DNA of 64,000 nt from NCBI RefSeq assembly GCF_007860075.1, contig NZ_SJPP01000002.1, positions 806,001-870,000 of the forward strand, in the 5' to 3' direction. Shown in pieces: positions 18,015 through 26,330 of this stretch; positions within the stretch are counted from its first letter, which is position 1; every line of letters begins with the position of its first letter. A program made the translations under genes and the position numbers. The DNA is from Symmachiella macrocystis (GTDB lineage: Bacteria > Planctomycetota > Planctomycetia > Planctomycetales > Planctomycetaceae). The notes below the pieces were generated by a model. It was given only the letters and a program-made list of their open reading frames with translations, did not search any database and was not told the origin of the DNA.

Positions 18015-19379
18015 TCAGTCTTTCTTCGCCTCGCGTTTGGCGCGGACTGCCTTGCCAACCGCTTTATCAAGCGGACGCAGGCCTTCGTCGGGATTGATGT
18101 CGTAAAACCCAATACTGTAGTGCGCCACTTTGCCATCAGCTCCGATGACAACCCACAGTGGAAGTTTCGCGCCCACGCGTCGTGGATCACCGAATTTTGC
18201 AACCAGTTCCCCGGCGTCGATCGCCAATGGATAACTGAGATTCATGAAGGACTTGAATTTTCGCGTACTCTGCAATGCGGCACCGCGGGTGTTGGCATCA
18301 GAAAACAGGCTATTCACAGCCACGCCGTAGACTTGAACGCCGAGTTTTTTATACCGGGCGAATGAATAGTCGAGGTAGGGGGCTTGGCCGTACGGTTCGA
18401 CGAGCGGATTGTATTTGTAGTCCCAAAAATGCAGGACGACAACATTGCCTCTCATCGCTGCGGCATCAATCGCTTCGCCGCGCAGTGGTTGCAGAGAAAA
18501 TCCAGGAGCTGGTTTGCCCACATAATTTGCCGAGAGTTTCTCGACATCATCATATCGTCGCATCTGACGTTTGAGATCGCGACGAATGGAGGCGGCCAAC
18601 CGGGCATAGGGGGTGTCCTCTGCTTCTTGCTGCAATTGCTCGGCGATCAATTCGGTGACCTTGAGTTGATCGGAGGTCAATTCGGCATTCATTTCGTTTT
18701 CCGGACGTTTGAGGTCCGCTTGCAACTTAGCCAGCGTGCTGATCGGCTTTTGCAATTTGTCATGATCCGCTTTTTCAATCGGCTTGTGTGATTGCAGCTC
18801 AAAAGAAAGAGAGAAGGGGACCCCTTTTCCACGAGTCAAATCGCGACGGGCACTGATGATCAGCCCGGTTTGTTTTTCCACGGCAAGCTCTTCTCGAAGG
18901 CCAAAGTTCGTGACTGATTCCACGCGCCAGCAGTCCCAATCTTGGACCTTGGCTGAGCCGACGACCGAATACTTGGAATTGCCAACGGTCCAGTTGGCGT
19001 CTTCGGCGAGTTTGGCGTGATGTTCAAACAGTGGACGCCGAACGCGAATCGAAGTCGGTTCGCCTTCATGCGTATAGAGCAAACGAATTTGAGCCGGATT
19101 GGTGGGCCGCAGCGCGGCATCGAGATCAATTTGTCCGTATTGTTCGGGCCAAGCCCAGGAACCGCCACCGCTTTCATCAACAAGAAACGCTAAACGCTGC
19201 CCATCTCCTGCGGCCTTGCTCACGAGGCAGTAGAGATTGAACCGTTTGACGGTGTCGCCGTTGGATTCTCGTCCCGTTTCGATCAAAGCTCCGCGATAGC
19301 GTAGTTCGACGGCATTAGAATCGGCCAAGGGGGACGAAAGGACAGACAGGACGACGAGGTGGGACAACAAAGCGGTCAT
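18015..19379 (-). CDS. Exported thioredoxin-fold (AhpC/TSA-type) protein lacking the CxxC motif
   Basis: A signal peptide (MTALLSHLVVLSVLSS, cleavage after DSNA) precedes a ~250-residue N-terminal beta-rich domain. The C-terminal ~170 residues form a TlpA/AhpC-type thioredoxin fold (YVGKPAPGFSLQPL, then VVVLHFW). Where TlpA has W-C-x-x-C this protein has WDYKYNP, so no redox-active cysteine pair is present; the rest of the fold, including the PLWVVIGADGKV cis-Pro strand, is intact. It may serve as a scaffold or binding domain. The start at ATG 19379 is set by AGGGAGG at 19388-19394; the longer frame from 19409 would include that site. Confidence 0.8.
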   Translation of the reverse strand: MTALLSHLVVLSVLSSPLADSNAVELRYRGALIETGRESNGDTVKRFNLYCLVSKAAGDGQRLAFLVDESGGGSWAWPEQYGQIDLDAALRPTNPAQIRLLYTHEGEPTSIRVRRPLFEHHAKLAEDANWTVGNSKYSVVGSAKVQDWDCWRVESVTNFGLREELAVEKQTGLIISARRDLTRGKGVPFSLSFELQSHKPIEKADHDKLQKPISTLAKLQADLKRPENEMNAELTSDQLKVTELIAEQLQQEAEDTPYARLAASIRRDLKRQMRRYDDVEKLSANYVGKPAPGFSLQPLRGEAIDAAAMRGNVVVLHFWDYKYNPLVEPYGQAPYLDYSFARYKKLGVQVYGVAVNSLFSDANTRGAALQSTRKFKSFMNLSYPLAIDAGELVAKFGDPRRVGAKLPLWVVIGADGKVAHYSIGFYDINPDEGLRPLDKAVGKAVRAKREAKKD

Positions 19380-19732
19380 TTCGCGCGCCTCCCTAGGCGA
19401 ATTCATCAATTACAGAGGTCATTCGTGGGACAACTCCAGCTGATGCGGGTTTGTCCGAATTGCACGAAACCCATTCAGGATAGCACAATAGGAGTAGATT
19501 TCGCCATCCTGCAATAGGGGCCAGCGGCAAGAATTTTTGACGCCACGCGCGACCGGCAAAGTGCGGTGGGGCCCCCTGCCCAGAAGCACCAGCCACCTTG
19601 ACAAATGTTGACACACCCTCACTGGCGCCCGTATCCTATGAATAGACGGCTTAAGGAGTTAATCAGCCGGGCTCCGCGTCATGCGTGGAGTGACTGAAAG
19701 CGCATGCGCAGTAAACCAGGAGTCAAATAATC

Positions 19733-20875
19733 GTGAATTCGAGAAGCATGGCGTTCAAAATCATCACGATATCGGCCACGATTTCCTGTTTGGGACTTGT
19801 TGCTAGTGTTGCACAAGACCGGAATTCGAATCGACGGGCTGCGAATGAGGCGGACGCCGAGGAAGCCCCGGCGGCGTTGGTGATCAAACGCCGGGCTGTG
19901 GTGCTCGAAGATCCACGCACCTATCAAATTCCGATGCGTCTGGAACCGGTACGTTCCATCGCTGTCATCGCGCCGGTGGATGGCATCGTACAAAGTGTCC
20001 ACGTCAAACCGGGAGATCTGCTCCCGTCGCAGGGTGACGTGGTTCGCATGGATGATACGCGTACGGAACTATTAACACGCAAAGCCAAAGCAGAGGTGAC
20101 AGCGCGGCAAATTGAAAGAAAAATTGCCGGGGCAAAAAGCGGTGCGGCCGATGAAGTCGCCTTGGCCGACGCGAATTTGGAGGCAGCCAAGGCGGCGTAT
20201 GAATTGGCGGAACTCGACCAGAACCAAATGATTGTTCGCGGCGCATTTGCGGGAACGATTCTTCAAGTGCACGTTGTCCCGGGCCAATTCGTGAGAGCAG
20301 GGGAGGCTGTGGCGGAATTGGCCGATTTAAGGAGTCTGGTAGCGGAGATTCCAGCGGGTCGAGCACAATATAAAGCGGGCGACAAAATTTCGGTCACGGT
20401 GGAAAACGAAGCGGTATCGGCTGTCGTGGAATCAATCTCCGCACCGCCACCGCGATTCGAGTCATTACGCCCACTGATCGATTCGCTCTCGATGGCGAAG
20501 ATTCAAATTCAAAACAGCGAAGGAAATTATCACCCCGGCCAAGCGGTCTATGTCGATCTGATTCCGACCGAACCGGTGGCCGTGGTACCAGCCCTGGCGA
20601 TATCCAATTCTGACGACGGGCAACGCAAGGTACAGGTTGTTCGAGAGTATGTCGTTCGCGACATCAAGATATCTCCGTTAGCCCAAATCAATTCGGAGCG
20701 GATCTATGTATCGGGAGAATTTTCGCCAAACGACGAAGTGATCGTCAATGCGTCGATGGAATTGACCGATGGAACAAAATTGCGTCCGTGGGTTCAGGAA
20801 TTCGACGCACCTGAAGAAACCGAGAAGAGTAAAAAGCAGTCGCTGCCGCGCAAGACAAAATCTAGAGGTTTGTAG
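19733..20875 (+). CDS. HlyD/RND-type periplasmic adaptor (membrane fusion) protein
   Basis: A GTG start is supported by AGGAG at 19718-19722. A signal peptide (ISATISCLGLVASVA) comes first, then a biotinyl-lipoyl-like domain begins at APVDGIVQSVHVKPGDLL (~80-97). A helical hairpin follows (TARQIERKIAGAKSG...EAAKAAYELAELDQ), then the second lipoyl half (VRGAFAGTILQVHVVPGQFV) and beta-barrel segments. Adaptors of this kind bridge inner-membrane exporters and outer-membrane channels. No pump gene is adjacent, so its partner is unknown. The tail is strongly basic (KSKKQSLPRKTKSRGL), unusual for the family. Confidence 0.85.
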   Translation: MNSRSMAFKIITISATISCLGLVASVAQDRNSNRRAANEADAEEAPAALVIKRRAVVLEDPRTYQIPMRLEPVRSIAVIAPVDGIVQSVHVKPGDLLPSQGDVVRMDDTRTELLTRKAKAEVTARQIERKIAGAKSGAADEVALADANLEAAKAAYELAELDQNQMIVRGAFAGTILQVHVVPGQFVRAGEAVAELADLRSLVAEIPAGRAQYKAGDKISVTVENEAVSAVVESISAPPPRFESLRPLIDSLSMAKIQIQNSEGNYHPGQAVYVDLIPTEPVAVVPALAISNSDDGQRKVQVVREYVVRDIKISPLAQINSERIYVSGEFSPNDEVIVNASMELTDGTKLRPWVQEFDAPEETEKSKKQSLPRKTKSRGL

Positions 20876-20975
20876 TGGCGTCACCACGCGTGCTGGTCAT
20901 GTGGCCCACTGCGATGTCCGTACAAAACGCTGCGGGATAAGCGCTCAAGCAACTTGACTCGACATCACAGTTCAA

Positions 20976-21000
20976 AATTGCCCAAGCAGTTGGGGCAATT
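20976..21000. other. Stem-loop between adaptor and kinase genes
   Basis: AATTGCCCAA (20976-20985) can pair with TTGGGGCAATT (20990-21000), giving a ten-pair stem with one bulged G and a short loop. It lies about 100 bases after the adaptor stop codon and 110 before the kinase start. It could end transcription or protect an mRNA end, but no T-run follows. Confidence 0.3.
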
Positions 21001-21108
21001 GCGGACTCCAGGTTGTATTCCGCACAACGACGCAGGCCGTAGGGCAGGTCGGAATGCGTCGCTCAGTTTATACGCCTGAAGTAGGCACTAAGGAAGGAAG
21101 AGTATCCC

Positions 21109-22632
21109 GTGTCAGAAAATGAATCATCTATCGACAACTACAAATTGTCCAACTGTCTGTCGCAAGGAAGGCACAGCCAAGTCTGGGAGGCAAACGATTC
21201 CGGGAGTGGGCGGACCGTTGCACTGAAAGTGTTGCTCCCCGAGGCATTCGCAGACAAGGAACAAAAGCAGATATTGAAGTTGGAAGCAAAGGTGGGCAAG
21301 TCACTTGAGCATCCCAATATTATTCGGGTCTACGAATGCATCGTGAGCCGCAACCACGCTTATATCGCCATGGAGTTATTCCGCGCCCCTAATGCCAAGG
21401 TCCAATTGGTCAGCGACAAAGCATCCATACAGCGGCGAGCGCACAAACTGATCGAACAGACAGCGATGGCGCTGGCCCATATGCACGAACGAGGTTGGAT
21501 CCATAAGGACGTCAAACCAGAGAATATTCTCATTAACAAATCCTCCGAAGTGCGGCTGATTGATTTTTCGCTGTCAGGCAAGCCGGCCGGTTCGTTGGGC
21601 AAAATGGTCAACCGCAAAAAGAAGGGGTTCGTGCAAGGTACGCGAACTTACATGGCTCCTGAACAAATTCGCAATCAGCCGTTAACACATCTCGTCGATA
21701 TGTACGGCTTCGGAATTACGGTTTATGAAATCCTGGCAGGGCGGCCCCCGTTTCGTTCGCCGCACCCTGACAATCTATTGATGGACCATCTCAAGACCAC
21801 TCCCGCCCCTCCTTCAGAATTCAACGACAACATCACGGCAGAAATGGACCAGATCGTGTTGAAGATGCTCGCCAAATCGCCTAAGAATCGTCAAAGCGGC
21901 ATCGATGAATTTTTGTCCGAATTCCGGAACGTCCGAATCTTCAAAGAAGCACTCCCCGAGCAGGCGCAGCGGACGGAACAAGAGATCAACGAGGATAAGC
22001 TCAAAGATCAAGATGCGGGAATAGAGTCACGCATCGACAGTCGGTTGGACGCGATGCGAACCGAGGCACTCAAAAATAATCCTGGTGGTGTCAAAGCACC
22101 AGAGAAGACCAAATCGAAAACCGTACTCAAAACCGAGCCAATTGAAAAGCCGAAAGCTCCTGAGCCTCCAGCACAGCAGCAACCGCAACAACCTCCCCAA
22201 CAGCCATCAGTTCAGCCGCCGCAACCTTTTCCGCAACCAGGCATGCCGCTGCAGGCGATGACCCCCGAACAAATGGCCATGCATCAGCAAATGCTCCAAC
22301 AGCAACAGGCGTATTACCAGCAGATGATGCACCAGCAATCCATGCAGAATCAAATGTATCCGCAACCAGGGATGCAGCCGCCCCCAGGGATGCAGCAACC
22401 GCAAATGCCGGCGCCACCGCTGCAGCAGCAACCTCCGCAACCAGCTGCGTCCCAACCACCTCAGCAACCCTCGGCGCCGGCTCCAGTTCAAGAGCAACCG
22501 CCCCAACAGAAACCAGCCCAAAAGAAACCGGCCCCTTCCAAAGAGCAAAAACCTCCGAAAAAAGAAACTGAGGGAACGATCATGAGCATCGACGATATGG
22601 AAGATATTTTCAAAACGCTTCCCGATGTCTAA
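21109..22632 (+). CDS. Serine/threonine protein kinase with P/Q/M-rich C-terminal tail
   Basis: Residues ~11-270 are a eukaryotic-like kinase domain. Lys40 in VALKVL, the catalytic loop HKDVKPEN (Asp134), and the APE-equivalent MAPEQ are present. The glycine-rich loop is degenerate (LSQGRHSQVW instead of GxGxxG), and DFG reads DFS (Asp152 kept). Residues ~330-480 are low complexity, rich in Pro, Gln and Met, and prion-like in composition. A compact tail (IMSIDDMEDIFKTLPDV) closes the protein and looks conserved enough to be a docking peptide. No transmembrane helix is seen, so it is likely cytoplasmic. The GTG start is supported by an AAGGAAGG site. Substrates are unknown. Confidence 0.92.
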   Translation: MSENESSIDNYKLSNCLSQGRHSQVWEANDSGSGRTVALKVLLPEAFADKEQKQILKLEAKVGKSLEHPNIIRVYECIVSRNHAYIAMELFRAPNAKVQLVSDKASIQRRAHKLIEQTAMALAHMHERGWIHKDVKPENILINKSSEVRLIDFSLSGKPAGSLGKMVNRKKKGFVQGTRTYMAPEQIRNQPLTHLVDMYGFGITVYEILAGRPPFRSPHPDNLLMDHLKTTPAPPSEFNDNITAEMDQIVLKMLAKSPKNRQSGIDEFLSEFRNVRIFKEALPEQAQRTEQEINEDKLKDQDAGIESRIDSRLDAMRTEALKNNPGGVKAPEKTKSKTVLKTEPIEKPKAPEPPAQQQPQQPPQQPSVQPPQPFPQPGMPLQAMTPEQMAMHQQMLQQQQAYYQQMMHQQSMQNQMYPQPGMQPPPGMQQPQMPAPPLQQQPPQPAASQPPQQPSAPAPVQEQPPQQKPAQKKPAPSKEQKPPKKETEGTIMSIDDMEDIFKTLPDV

Positions 22633-22806
22633 GCGGCCAGCGTCATCGGAGGACTGGGGGCGTTTGTTGCCCGCACCCAGCGAATCGAAAGTCGTGCGAA
22701 CTGAAAATTGCGGCTTGCTTGACCTGGGGCGATGAAGTCGCGACCATCTGAGGCGTACCGCCCTATTCGGCATGTCACAATTTCCCCCCGCGAACAAGAA
22801 TCAGTG

Positions 22807-23841
22807 ATGGCGACATATCAACCGCTCCCTTTCGAGCAGCCGATTCAAGAACTCGAAAAGCAACTGGCCGATCTCAATGCGCAAGAGAATTCGACGCCCG
22901 AACACGCCGAACAGATCCGCCAATTGAAGTTGGAAATCACGCGATTGACGCGCGAAATTTTCGACAATCTTAGTGCCTGGGAAACGGTGAAGGTGGCCCG
23001 GCAAACCGGTCGGCCGCAAACGCCCGATTACATCGAACTGGTGTTCGACGAGTTTGTCGAGTTGCACGGCGATCGAGCTTTTGGGGACGACCGCGCCATT
23101 CTCACCGGACTGGCCAAACTCAACGGCCGCAAGATCATGCTGATCGGTCAGCAAAAAGGCCGGACGGTCCAGGAGCGAAGCGAATGCCTCTATGGCTGCG
23201 CTCATCCCGAAGGATATCGCAAGGCGCTGTCACGGATGCAAATGGCGGCCAAGTATGGTCTACCGATCGTCTGCTTCATCGACACACCCGGCGCCTACCC
23301 TGGGATCGGCGCCGAAGAACGTGGCCAGGCCTACACGATCGCTTACAACCTCCGCGAGATGTCCCGGATTTCGACACCCATCACGGCGGTCGTGCTGGGG
23401 GAAGGGGGGTCCGGAGGAGCTTTGGGGATCGGCATCGCCGACCACGTGGCTGTCTTGCAGCACGCCTACTATTCGGTGATCAGCCCCGAAGGCTGCGCGG
23501 GCATATTGTGGAAACATGTGGAACATGCCAGCAAGGCGGCCGAGGCGCTCAAGTTTACCTCAGCTGACCTTTTGAGAATGGGGATTGTCGACGAAGTGAT
23601 TCCCGAGCCGCTGGGAGGCGCGCACCGCAATCACCGGCGGATGGCGATGGCTCTTAAAGCCAGTCTGACGGAAAGTCTCAAAGCGCTGGATGGACTCTCG
23701 AGCGAGGAACTGCTTGATCGGCGTTACGAGAAATTCCGCCGCATCGGAGTGTTTGAAGAAACCACTGTCACGGAAACGATCGCGGCCACCGACAACGTCC
23801 CCGACGCTGATGCTGAGATTGCTCCCGATGCCAACAGCTAA
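22807..23841 (+). CDS. accA: Acetyl-CoA carboxylase carboxyltransferase subunit alpha
   Basis: AccA forms the carboxyltransferase with AccD and transfers CO2 from biotin to acetyl-CoA, giving malonyl-CoA for fatty acid synthesis. The family start FEQPIQELEKQL is present, followed by the crotonase-fold core: DYIELVFDEFVELHGDR, GRTVQERSECLYG and FIDTPGAYPGIGAEERGQ, and the oxyanion-forming GEGGSGGALGIG. I use ATG 22807 (MATYQPLPF), because the 25 residues upstream in the longer frame are not family-like. The last ~30 residues are an acidic tail beyond the usual length. The gene ends 124 bases before the candidate dif site; accD is not in this window. Confidence 0.96.
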   Translation: MATYQPLPFEQPIQELEKQLADLNAQENSTPEHAEQIRQLKLEITRLTREIFDNLSAWETVKVARQTGRPQTPDYIELVFDEFVELHGDRAFGDDRAILTGLAKLNGRKIMLIGQQKGRTVQERSECLYGCAHPEGYRKALSRMQMAAKYGLPIVCFIDTPGAYPGIGAEERGQAYTIAYNLREMSRISTPITAVVLGEGGSGGALGIGIADHVAVLQHAYYSVISPEGCAGILWKHVEHASKAAEALKFTSADLLRMGIVDEVIPEPLGGAHRNHRRMAMALKASLTESLKALDGLSSEELLDRRYEKFRRIGVFEETTVTETIAATDNVPDADAEIAPDANS

Positions 23842-23964
23842 TCGGCCGCTCAGAGTGGCAAGCGACCATCTCGATGGCCCGGTGCGCGAACAGTCGCCAG
23901 CGAACGTCGCATCCCGACAGGTGAGTACGCATTCACGAAACACCGGTATTTCAGCATATCCGCA

Positions 23965-23992
23965 ACGTCCGATAATGTCCGTTATGTTTCAT
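23965..23992. other. dif: Candidate chromosome dimer resolution site (dif)
   Basis: The 28-base site has the XerCD layout of two 11-base arms around a 6-base centre: left arm ACGTCCGATAA, centre TGTCCG, right arm TTATGTTTCAT. The right arm matches the E. coli XerD arm (TTATGTTAAAT) at 9 of 11 positions. The inner ATAA/TTAT inverted core and the TGT that opens the centre are also conserved. It is intergenic, between accA and dtd. Octamers matching the FtsK-orienting sequence change orientation around it. Whether Xer recombinases act here is inferred. Confidence 0.6.
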
Positions 23993-24030
23993 TAACAATA
24001 CCTCGAAAACCCTGTATAATAAGGGTTTCG
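23992..24030 (+). promoter_or_regulatory. Consensus-like promoter and hairpin beside the dif candidate
   Basis: TTAACA (23992-23997) and a perfect TATAAT (24015-24020) are 17 bases apart, the best sigma70 pair seen in the window. They read rightward, yet no plus-strand gene follows for over 3.5 kb. The -10 sits in the 8-base loop of a hairpin in which CGAAAACCCT (24004-24013) pairs with AGGGTTTCG (24022-24030) with one bulged A. This could start a small RNA antisense to dtd, or the similarity may arise because the XerD arm is itself AT-rich. Confidence 0.35.
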
Positions 24031-24125
24031 CGAGAATCATCGTGCATTCGCCGACCCAATGCGGACGTTGGTTTTGGGGGCGAACTCCCCTGCCCAAAGT
24101 GGTGGCCACATTCCGAATTCACACA

Positions 24126-24575
24126 TCAGAATTCCTTGCGGCTGTCGACCAGGATCGTCACCGGCCCCTCGTTGACCAACTCGACTGACATCTGTTCTTG
24201 AAACCGACCGGTCGCCACTTCGATTCCGTGACCGCGAACCTCAGCGACAAAACTTTCGTACAGCGGATTCGCAATTTCGGGACAGGCTGCTGCAACGAAA
24301 CTGGGGCGACGACCTTTTCGGCAATCACCCAAAAGTGTGAATTGACTGACGACCAACATCCCTCCGCCGACATCGGCAAGCGAGAGATTCATTTTGCCGG
24401 CCTCATCTTCAAATATCCGCAGCCCGGCAATCTTGGCTGCCAGATAAATGACGTCATCCTGACTGTCATCGGCGGTGACGCCCAGCAGCACCAAATAGCC
24501 ACTGTCGATCTCTCCCGTAATTTCACCCGCCACGGAAACCTGGGCACGGGAGACTCTTTGCACAACTGCTCTCAA
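24126..24575 (-). CDS. dtd: D-aminoacyl-tRNA deacylase
   Basis: Dtd hydrolyses D-amino acids (and glycine) mischarged onto tRNAs, using RNA-assisted chemistry across a dimer interface. The full 149-residue length is typical. The start [15 protein letters not shown] and the active-site motifs SQFTLLGD (~78-85) and NEGPVT (~133-138, the NxGPxT consensus) are intact. It is the last gene of a minus-strand run with the metallophosphoesterase-like gene, only 20 bases downstream of it, so it is probably co-transcribed with the three-gene cassette. A functional link with that cassette is not obvious. Confidence 0.96.
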   Translation of the reverse strand: MRAVVQRVSRAQVSVAGEITGEIDSGYLVLLGVTADDSQDDVIYLAAKIAGLRIFEDEAGKMNLSLADVGGGMLVVSQFTLLGDCRKGRRPSFVAAACPEIANPLYESFVAEVRGHGIEVATGRFQEQMSVELVNEGPVTILVDSRKEF

Positions 24576-24595
24576 TTGATCGGTCCTTTGCTATT

Positions 24596-25387
24596 TTAAA
24601 ACGGCCCACGGCGACGTTCTTTGCTGGGCAACACTTCCAAACATGTCGTCCACCAACCGGTTTGGATCGTCGCCACAAATTCCTCCGGCAAACGTTCATC
24701 ACGCATCTCTTGCGCCAGACGCAGGTGGACATATTCCAGCGGCACGAATTGTATGTCAATCCCCCCTGCAACGGCATCACCGCCGGTACGAATTTGCGCA
24801 TACCAAACAACGGTTTGGCCATCGTTTTCGGGCCGGCCCAGGACGCCCACATTGACGAACCTTCGCCCGCCGGTCAATTCGCGTTGCCAATGAATTCCGG
24901 TATGCGTTGCCAGAATCAGATCGGCCTGATAATCATCGGCGAGCTTATCCAGAAATTGCGTACTGGTTGTCGACTCCCAGAGAAACTCGTTCGTCTTGCG
25001 CGGACTGCCGTGGCACATCAGAATTCTTAGGCCATCCACTTCGATACGATGCTCGCTCGGCAAGTCGCGCAACCAACGACGGTTCTTAGCTGCGGTATGG
25101 GCGTACGTGTAATCGTAACTCAACTTGGCAAAATAATTGTCGCGGGGATCGGTGTAGCCGCATTGGCAATCCTGCAGGTCGTTGCCGATGCTGTTGTCGT
25201 AATTGCCTTGAATGCAAATCACCCTATTGTCGCGCAGCGGCGCGAACACCCGATCGGGGTACGGCCCAAACGCCCCCATGTCGCCCAAGCAATACAGCGA
25301 TTCAGCGCCGGCGCGATGTGCATCCTCTATCGCCGCTTGCAGCGCGAGATAGTTATTGTAGATGCCACCAAAGACCGCAAGATGCAC
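24596..25387 (-). CDS. Calcineurin-like phosphoesterase-fold protein with altered metal motif I
   Basis: The product follows the YfcE-type metallophosphoesterase order: LAVFGGIYNNYLALQAAI, CLGDMGAFGPYPD, IQGNYDNSIG, LMCHGSP and LATHTGIHWQ. The GD, GN-x-D and late His motifs are kept. The first motif, normally SDIHGN with metal-binding Asp and His, reads FGGIYNN, so both ligands are missing. It may bind one metal or have a new activity. I prefer GTG 25387, since GGGGAG lies 7 bases upstream and translation then starts 26 bases after the radical SAM stop; the longest frame (25516) would overlap that gene by 104 bases. An unusual DCQCGY segment sits in the middle. The cassette context suggests a joint pathway with the two genes upstream. 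Confidence 0.78.
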   Translation of the reverse strand: MHLAVFGGIYNNYLALQAAIEDAHRAGAESLYCLGDMGAFGPYPDRVFAPLRDNRVICIQGNYDNSIGNDLQDCQCGYTDPRDNYFAKLSYDYTYAHTAAKNRRWLRDLPSEHRIEVDGLRILMCHGSPRKTNEFLWESTTSTQFLDKLADDYQADLILATHTGIHWQRELTGGRRFVNVGVLGRPENDGQTVVWYAQIRTGGDAVAGGIDIQFVPLEYVHLRLAQEMRDERLPEEFVATIQTGWWTTCLEVLPSKERRRGPF

Positions 25388-25412
25388 CGCGCGACTCCCC
25401 GACTCATTCGTT

Positions 25413-26330
25413 TCAGTTTTTGCTATCCGCGGCGCGCTGTTGTTCGACAACCTGCGACGAAGGATTTGTGCAGATCGCGCCGTACTGATAACAGGTGTAG
25501 CATGCGCCGTGGGCAAGTGGGAAGGGCGATGTCGATTCCGCTAACGTCTCCCCCAATTGCGCGGCTGGAGAGTCGAGCAGGATCGGACAAACGCAGACCC
25601 CCCTATCGGTGATCACACGACTGTGTGCGCAGATCAATTGGCCCACATCGTAATCGCTCAGCATCTCGTGCGTGACGACATCCTCTGCATCATAACCGTG
25701 AGTCCGTTGCACCTCTGCCCCGATTTGTAATCGCGGCAAGATCTTTAACCGTGGCCGCGTATAACCTAGCTCATGCAGCGCTGCGCGAAAGGCGCTGATG
25801 ATCCCAGGATCGTCCGCTTCGTCCCAGGTGCGCGTCATCGTGATGATGGGTAGAAAGCCATGCTCAACGAGAAGTCGAACACCCTGCATCGCGCGTTTGA
25901 ATGTCCCTTCGCCGCGAATCGGATCGTTGATCGCAGCGGTGGGGCCGTCGATGGAGACACGGATTTCTAAACTGTAGACCGCCCCCTCTTCGGCGCGGCG
26001 AAGTTCACGCAACCACTCTGGTTTGAGAACCGTCGCATTCGTTAGCACGGTGGCGGGACCGTAAGCTAACGTCGCCTTGAGCATGGGGATCAATTCTTTA
26101 TTGAGAAATGGTTCCCCCCCGGTGAAGTAATACTCTTTGACACCAAAGGCGACCGATTCCTCAAGACGCCGCTGCACTTCGTCAAGCGATAGATAGCCGA
26201 AGCTGTCATTGTGCGGACTACAACTGATGAAGCAGTGTGTGCACTGCAGATTGCACAATGTGCCGGAGACTTGAAACCAAAGTTCATCCAACGCTTGAAG
26301 TTCGACGGACGGAATGTTTGCGATGCTCAT
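25413..26330 (-). CDS. Radical SAM protein with C-terminal cysteine cluster
   Basis: The canonical radical SAM [4Fe-4S] motif CNLQCTHC occupies residues 26-33 (Cys26, Cys30, Cys33), followed by the SAM-contacting FTGGEPF (~63-69) and IRVSIDGP. The C-terminal region holds six more cysteines (CVCPILL, GACYTC, GAIC) that probably ligate an auxiliary cluster, as in SPASM or twitch enzymes. Those relatives often modify peptides or small metabolites, including RiPP precursors; no precursor peptide is evident here. The ATG overlaps the stop of the flavoprotein gene by four bases (26327-26330), so translation is coupled. The substrate is unknown. Confidence 0.88.
   Translation of the reverse strand: MSIANIPSVELQALDELWFQVSGTLCNLQCTHCFISCSPHNDSFGYLSLDEVQRRLEESVAFGVKEYYFTGGEPFLNKELIPMLKATLAYGPATVLTNATVLKPEWLRELRRAEEGAVYSLEIRVSIDGPTAAINDPIRGEGTFKRAMQGVRLLVEHGFLPIITMTRTWDEADDPGIISAFRAALHELGYTRPRLKILPRLQIGAEVQRTHGYDAEDVVTHEMLSDYDVGQLICAHSRVITDRGVCVCPILLDSPAAQLGETLAESTSPFPLAHGACYTCYQYGAICTNPSSQVVEQQRAADSKN

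Noticed and set aside
22127-22797. Two long minus-strand frames over the kinase tail
   Set aside because: They arise from the antisense of CAG/CCA-rich low-complexity codons and encode Leu/Ala/Arg repeats.
24004-24030. The hairpin after accA as an intrinsic terminator
   Set aside because: There is a nine-pair stem but no T-run, and it is more than 160 bases from the accA stop; kept only as a structure beside dif.
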